From positions 56,635,211 to 56,699,210 of the forward strand of contig NC_090173.1 in assembly GCF_024679245.1 (NCBI RefSeq): a DNA stretch of 64,000 bases, in the 5' to 3' direction. The notes beneath the pieces are model-generated. The model saw only the letters and a program-made list of their open reading frames with translations, was not told where the DNA came from and ran no database searches. This DNA comes from Pseudorasbora parva (lineage: Eukaryota > Chordata > Actinopteri > Cypriniformes > Gobionidae). The position numbers were made by a program, and so were the translations under genes. This document shows positions 60,457-64,000 of the stretch, one piece after another. Every line of letters starts with the position of its first letter. Position 1 is the stretch's first letter.

Positions 60457-61509
60457 ATGGATCCAGCAGTATGTCTCGTCCGTCTATGCCAGGGAACTCA
60501 CTCACTCGTGGACCACATCATAGACTTTCTGAACATTGCACACTCCACCAACCTCCCGGACTTTATGTTGATTGACTTTTTTTGCTATGGACTCAACAAA
60601 CAGTTACAAAGCAAACTCGTCCGTGATGGTCCTCGAGGGTCCCTGAGTGAGTTTCTTGATTATGCCCTTCAGATAAGCGGCTCTGCTTTCACAGTGGGTG
60701 TCATGGAGGATGATTGTGACATTTCCACTGCATCTGCCAAGCCTGTGTCCTCGGGCAAGATGGCCGCCGAGCCAGTGTCCTCTGACAAAATGGCCACCGA
60801 ACCTGTGTCATGGGACAAGATGGCCGCTGATTCTGTGTCCTCAAACAAGAGGGCCGTCGAACCTGTGTCATGGGACAAGATGGCCGCTGAGCCTGTGTCC
60901 ACGGACAAGAGGGCCGTCGAACCGGTGTCATGGGACAAGATGGCCGCCGAGCCGGTGTCTTCTGACAATATGGCCGCCGAGCCAGTGTCCTCTGACAAAA
61001 TGGCCACCGAATCTGTGTCATGGGACAAGATGGCCGCTAAGCCTGTGTCCTCGGACAAGATGGCCGCCGAGCCGGTGTCCTCTGACAAGATGGCCGCTGA
61101 GCCAGTGTCATCTCAGCAGACCTTCCAGAGCCTGGTGTCGTCTCAGCAGACCTTCCAGAGCCTGGTGTCGTCTCAGCAGACCTTCCAGAGCCTGGTGTCG
61201 TCTCAGCAGACCTTCCAGAGCCTGGTGTCGTCTCAGCAGACCTTCCAGAGCCTGGTGTCGTCTCAGCAGACCTTCCAGAGCCTGGTGTCGTCTCAGCAGA
61301 CCTTCCAGAGCCTGGTGTCGTCTCAGCAGACCTTCCAGAGCCTGGTGTCGTCTCCGCAGACCTTCCAGAGCCTCGTGACGTCTCAGCAGACCTTCCAGAG
61401 CCTCGTGTCGTCTCAGCAGACCTTCCAGAGCCTCGTGTCGTCTCAGCAGACCTTCCAGAGCCTTGTGTCGTCTCAGCAGACCTTCCAGAGCCTCGTGACG
61501 TCTCAGTAG
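60457..61509 (+). CDS. Gag-like protein with two internal repeat arrays, 350 aa
   Basis: ATG 60457 sits in GCCACCATGG, a perfect Kozak context 15 bases after the 5' LTR. Residues 1-95 resemble a Ty3-type gag matrix/capsid start ([20 protein letters not shown], then [20 protein letters not shown]). Residues ~100-210 are a 10-aa repeat of the form [10 protein letters not shown] with a W/S alternation. Residues ~215-350 are about 14 copies of [10 protein letters not shown] encoded by a 30-bp minisatellite. No zinc knuckle or protease is present. Function of the repeats is unknown; they may be slippage products tolerated in a disordered tail. In related elements similar K/M/A/E/P repeats follow gag. 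Confidence 0.65.
   Translation: MDPAVCLVRLCQGTHSLVDHIIDFLNIAHSTNLPDFMLIDFFCYGLNKQLQSKLVRDGPRGSLSEFLDYALQISGSAFTVGVMEDDCDISTASAKPVSSGKMAAEPVSSDKMATEPVSWDKMAADSVSSNKRAVEPVSWDKMAAEPVSTDKRAVEPVSWDKMAAEPVSSDNMAAEPVSSDKMATESVSWDKMAAKPVSSDKMAAEPVSSDKMAAEPVSSQQTFQSLVSSQQTFQSLVSSQQTFQSLVSSQQTFQSLVSSQQTFQSLVSSQQTFQSLVSSQQTFQSLVSSQQTFQSLVSSPQTFQSLVTSQQTFQSLVSSQQTFQSLVSSQQTFQSLVSSQQTFQSLVTSQ
60725..61100 (+). repeat. 30-bp coding repeat, KMAAEPVS type
   Basis: Twelve or so units built on GACAAGATGGCCGCCGAGCC plus GTGTCCTCTG, with an alternating longer period caused by TCATGGGACAAG units. It is in frame with the gag-like ORF. Confidence 0.85.
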
Positions 61510-61536
61510 ACCTTCCAGAGCCTCCAGCCACTGAAC
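61107..61536 (+). repeat. 30-bp minisatellite, QTFQSLVSS type
   Basis: About 14 units of TCTCAGCAGACCTTCCAGAG plus CCTGGTGTCG. The first eight units are identical at the base level and later units have C/T and G/A changes. The array ends in a unit where CAG became TAG (61507-61509), which is the ORF stop. A further GC-rich duplication (GAGTCCAGAGAGGGCTCCGC twice, at 61538 and 61569) follows. Confidence 0.92.
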
Positions 61537-61681
61537 AGAGTCCAGAGAGGGCTCCGCCTCCTGCCCCGAGTCCAGAGAGGGCTCCGCCTCCTGCCCCGAG
61601 TCCTCTGTCGTCGGGGTCTTCAACCTCACCTGCGCTGCTGAGGTGGTCGTCTGCGCCGCCGTGGGGGTCTTCAACCTCACC

Positions 61682-61989
61682 TGTTACACCTCAATGTTTA
61701 TGTAAGCCTATATAAGCCTGGTTATCTGTGTCATTCATTGCAAAGTCTTGTTTAGTGTCACAACTGCATTTCTGAGCGTTTCACTGTTTTCATGTATCTT
61801 GGTCTTTGATTTCTTGCCTTCTCTGTGGATTACCCTTTTGCCTGTTCCTTCTGTTTTGTTTGCCTTTTCGAACTGCCTACCTGTGTATGACCTTTTGCCT
61901 GTTTTATGGACTACGACTTTGGATTACCCTTTAATAAATACTGTGTGTGGATCTTCAACCAACCTTCTGTCTCAGAGCAGTTCGTTACA
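61682..61989 (+). repeat. 3' LTR of the 1.9-kb element
   Basis: TGTTACACC to GTTCGTTACA, 308 bp. It retains TTTAATAAATACTGTGTGTG (polyadenylation signal) near its end but lacks about 110 bases near its start that the 5' LTR keeps. From GGTTATCTGTGTCATTCATT onward the two LTRs are almost identical. Confidence 0.75.
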
Positions 61990-63049
61990 CCTGCATATTG
62001 TTTGATTACTACAATCATACTGGATATCGTTCTGTAAACCACATGGATATTATTACACATACTACACAATTAACACATCACCTTTATAACCAGAGCATTA
62101 GAATCTGAATGAGCTCAGTGATTCAACCACTACATGATGATTATATCATCATCATCATTAATGAGCCAAATCACCTGGCCATGTTTTTTTTCTTGGCTTT
62201 CCATGCTGTAACAAAAGTGCTTTATAAACACAGGTTAAGCAGCCAGAAAACTAATGTGAAAGAGACTAGGGTCAAGAGCCCAACTAAAGAAAACACTGCT
62301 CACCATCATGGTGACTTCATATAAAACTATTATTTTAATTAAAACAGAAATTACACAAATAAAGTCAGTCTGGTTAGTAATGTGTGACGCTGGTAATGCT
62401 GTTTGTGGAGTTGTTTAATCCTCTGCTGAGATCTTTAGAGATTTAATGTCTTCTTTTATCTTCAGTTGATTTCATCTAAAGCTGTGGCTGAAGTCAGTTG
62501 TAGTTCTTGTGTTTCTCTGTCCTTCTGTGATTCTGCTCATGTTCATCACTAATGGTCAATCATCACTTAATTATCTAATTAACATCAACACTGCTTCAAT
62601 TGTACTTTAACTAAGTAGTGAGCACACACATGAACACCGGGAAGTGTTAATTTAACATGAGCATTTTTCTGTGCTTTTCCTTAATACTTAACTGTTTAAT
62701 TTAGGTATAACTGGCATATATCAATCACATTCAGTTTATTAATACAATTTCACAAATCTTACCTGTTTCATTTATGTATACTTACAAATATGAATCACAT
62801 TAAGTATATTAATTTGTTTATGTAAAAAAAAAAATCCAAATGCATAGAAAATGTATATGCAATATAAATACATAAATCTTATGCTTTTTGATTCCTTTTT
62901 TCTTTTAGTCTTTACATTATTATGTAATACTTACTGGTTTTATATTTATATTTATGTAAAAAAAAAAAAAAAAAAAAAACAGTGCCTCCTCTAACCACGC
63001 CTAATTTTTGAATTTCATAGTGTGCATAGTTTCATAATTCTCTGGTAAC

Positions 63050-63960
63050 GGCAGCTGCCAGCCTTTTCCCGTAAAAACAACAGGTTTTTCCCCATAACAT
63101 TTACAGTAAAAAGACGGCAGCTGTGGTTGCCAGAACTTTACCATAAAAAATACGGCAGTAACGTTTTAGGTTTTACGGGACAGCACCATATAATTTAAAG
63201 GTTTATAATGTAATAATTACGGTTAAAAACTATTTATTTTACAGGTCAAAACTGTATAATTTAAAAGTTTATACATTTTATTTTATTTAACAGTAAAACA
63301 CCGTTAAATGTACAGTTTTTCGAAGTGAAAAAAAAACAGGTCATTGTGTAATTAACAGTGAAAAACCGTAAATTGACATTTCCAGAATTCCCCACGTGAC
63401 ACTTCGCATTTGATGCATTTTCATTGAATTAACTATGTTTCTTCTTAGTTTTTTTCTAATCACTTATGTACATTAAGGTTTTATTTTACATCTAATGTTA
63501 AATAAATGTTTATTGCATTTTTAAAAAGCCATGTCTGTTACCATGATGGTGTTTGTGTGTGCACCTTCTATATATTAATATTGTCCCTCCAAAAGCTGCG
63601 TGTGATGAGCTTTGATTCATCATGTGATTCTCATCACCACTGTAATTGGGGGCTGTCAATCTATATCAAAGGTACACAACAGATATTAGCATTTCAATAA
63701 GTTGGTAATTTAATATTATTTCAGTTAAATATTTTTTTTACCGTAATTGTTTTATAGTGCACTGTGTACACATTATTATTACAATATAAACTTTTAAATT
63801 ATATGGTTTTGAACTGTAAAATAAACAGTTTTTAGCCGTAATTACCACATTATAAACCTTTAAATTATATGCTGCTGTCCCATAAAATCTAAAACGTTAC
63901 TGCTGTATTTTTTATGGTAAAGTTCTGGCAAATTTGATGGGTATTTTTTTACAGTGTACA
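63050..63960. mobile_element. Palindromic AT-rich MITE
   Basis: GCCAGAACTTTACCATAAAA, CGGCAGTAACGTTTTAGGTT and GGACAGCACCATATAATTTA at 63130-63200 are inverted at 63840-63925. The next inner words (TAATTACGGTTAAAAACTAT, AAACTGTATAATTTAAAAGT) also pair. The loop holds 63300-63750 with no gene. No transposase is present; the superfamily was not determined. Confidence 0.7.
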
Positions 63961-64000
63961 GTTTTGAATTGTAAAATAAATGGTTTTCAACCATGATTAT

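Larger units (their letters stand above)
60059..61989 (+). mobile_element. 1.9-kb non-autonomous LTR retrotransposon
   Basis: Flanked by the 5-bp duplication CCTGC (60054-60058 and 61990-61994). Its LTRs share about 230 bases, but each has lost a different segment. The interior codes only for a gag-like ORF; there is no protease, RT or integrase. It therefore needs enzymes from a related Ty3/gypsy element. Confidence 0.8.
58500..63000. mobile_element. Large fold-back MITE enclosing an LTR element
   Basis: Arms around 59000-59545 and 62140-62800 are inverted copies: AACATAAATGAAACAGGTAA pairs with TTACCTGTTTCATTTATGTA, and GAAGTCACCATGATGGTGAA pairs with TCACCATCATGGTGACTTCA. Inner hairpins occur (TTAGACACAAACAGATATCA at 59715 against 60010, TAATAGCGGCC at 59597 against 59707). 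The LTR element 60059-61989 was inserted in the centre. No protein of its own. Confidence 0.7.

Noticed and set aside
60669..61680. Long minus-strand repeat ORFs (190, 164 and 139 aa)
   Set aside because: They are antisense readings of the 30-bp minisatellites, whose length is a multiple of three and keeps all frames open.

Overview
This window looks like teleost, most likely cyprinid-type, genomic DNA made almost entirely of transposable elements nested inside one another. The evidence is eukaryotic: spliced exons with GTAAGT donors, dinucleotide and tetranucleotide microsatellites, and Tc1, hAT, PIF/Harbinger, L2, I-clade and DIRS elements together. I see no convincing host gene, no tRNA or rRNA, no CRISPR array and no prokaryotic operon. 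The family and species assignment is inferred from repeat composition only.

Layout. 1-2.3 kb: a short tandem repeat, then a decayed Tc1-like element split by a Rex1-like LINE with an 11-bp target duplication. 2.3-8.2 kb: a hAT-type element (8-bp duplication) whose BED-finger exon is broken by two head-to-tail copies of a LINE encoding a restriction-like endonuclease, followed by a pogo/Tigger fragment. 9.2-18.0 kb: an isolated LTR, then a broken chromodomain Ty3/gypsy pol interrupted by a 4.6-kb DNA transposon with 31-bp terminal inverted repeats, a TATG duplication and an intact 614-aa putative transposase. 18.4-23.0 kb: a DIRS element with gag, RT/RNase H and tyrosine recombinase. 23.5-30 kb: a hairpin MITE and two hAT pseudogenes, one interrupted by a TTAA-flanked element that carries a split cysteine-rich exon. 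30.1-37.1 kb: a composite unit with a decayed RecQ-like helicase fragment and an unrelated exon at its far end, split by a DIRS element that keeps gag but has no pol. 37.4-45.6 kb: a perfect 298-bp palindrome, then a MITE interrupted by a 5'-truncated L2, itself interrupted by an apparently intact I-clade LINE. 45.6-58 kb: a PIF/Harbinger element (MYB-like gene plus transposase gene, convergent) hosting a third DIRS element, which has a decayed pol and a 121-bp tandem array where gag would be. 58-64 kb: AT-rich fold-back MITEs, one enclosing a 1.9-kb LTR element whose only ORF is gag-like and full of 30-bp repeats.

How the parts relate. The genes act within their own mobile elements rather than in a shared host pathway. 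The three DIRS elements share an architecture of inverted termini plus an internal complementary region, but each keeps a different subset of genes, so the last two would need proteins supplied in trans. The nesting gives a relative order of insertions. The youngest-looking pieces are the I-clade LINE (both ORFs open, 15-bp target duplication) and the 4.6-kb transposon in the gypsy chromodomain.
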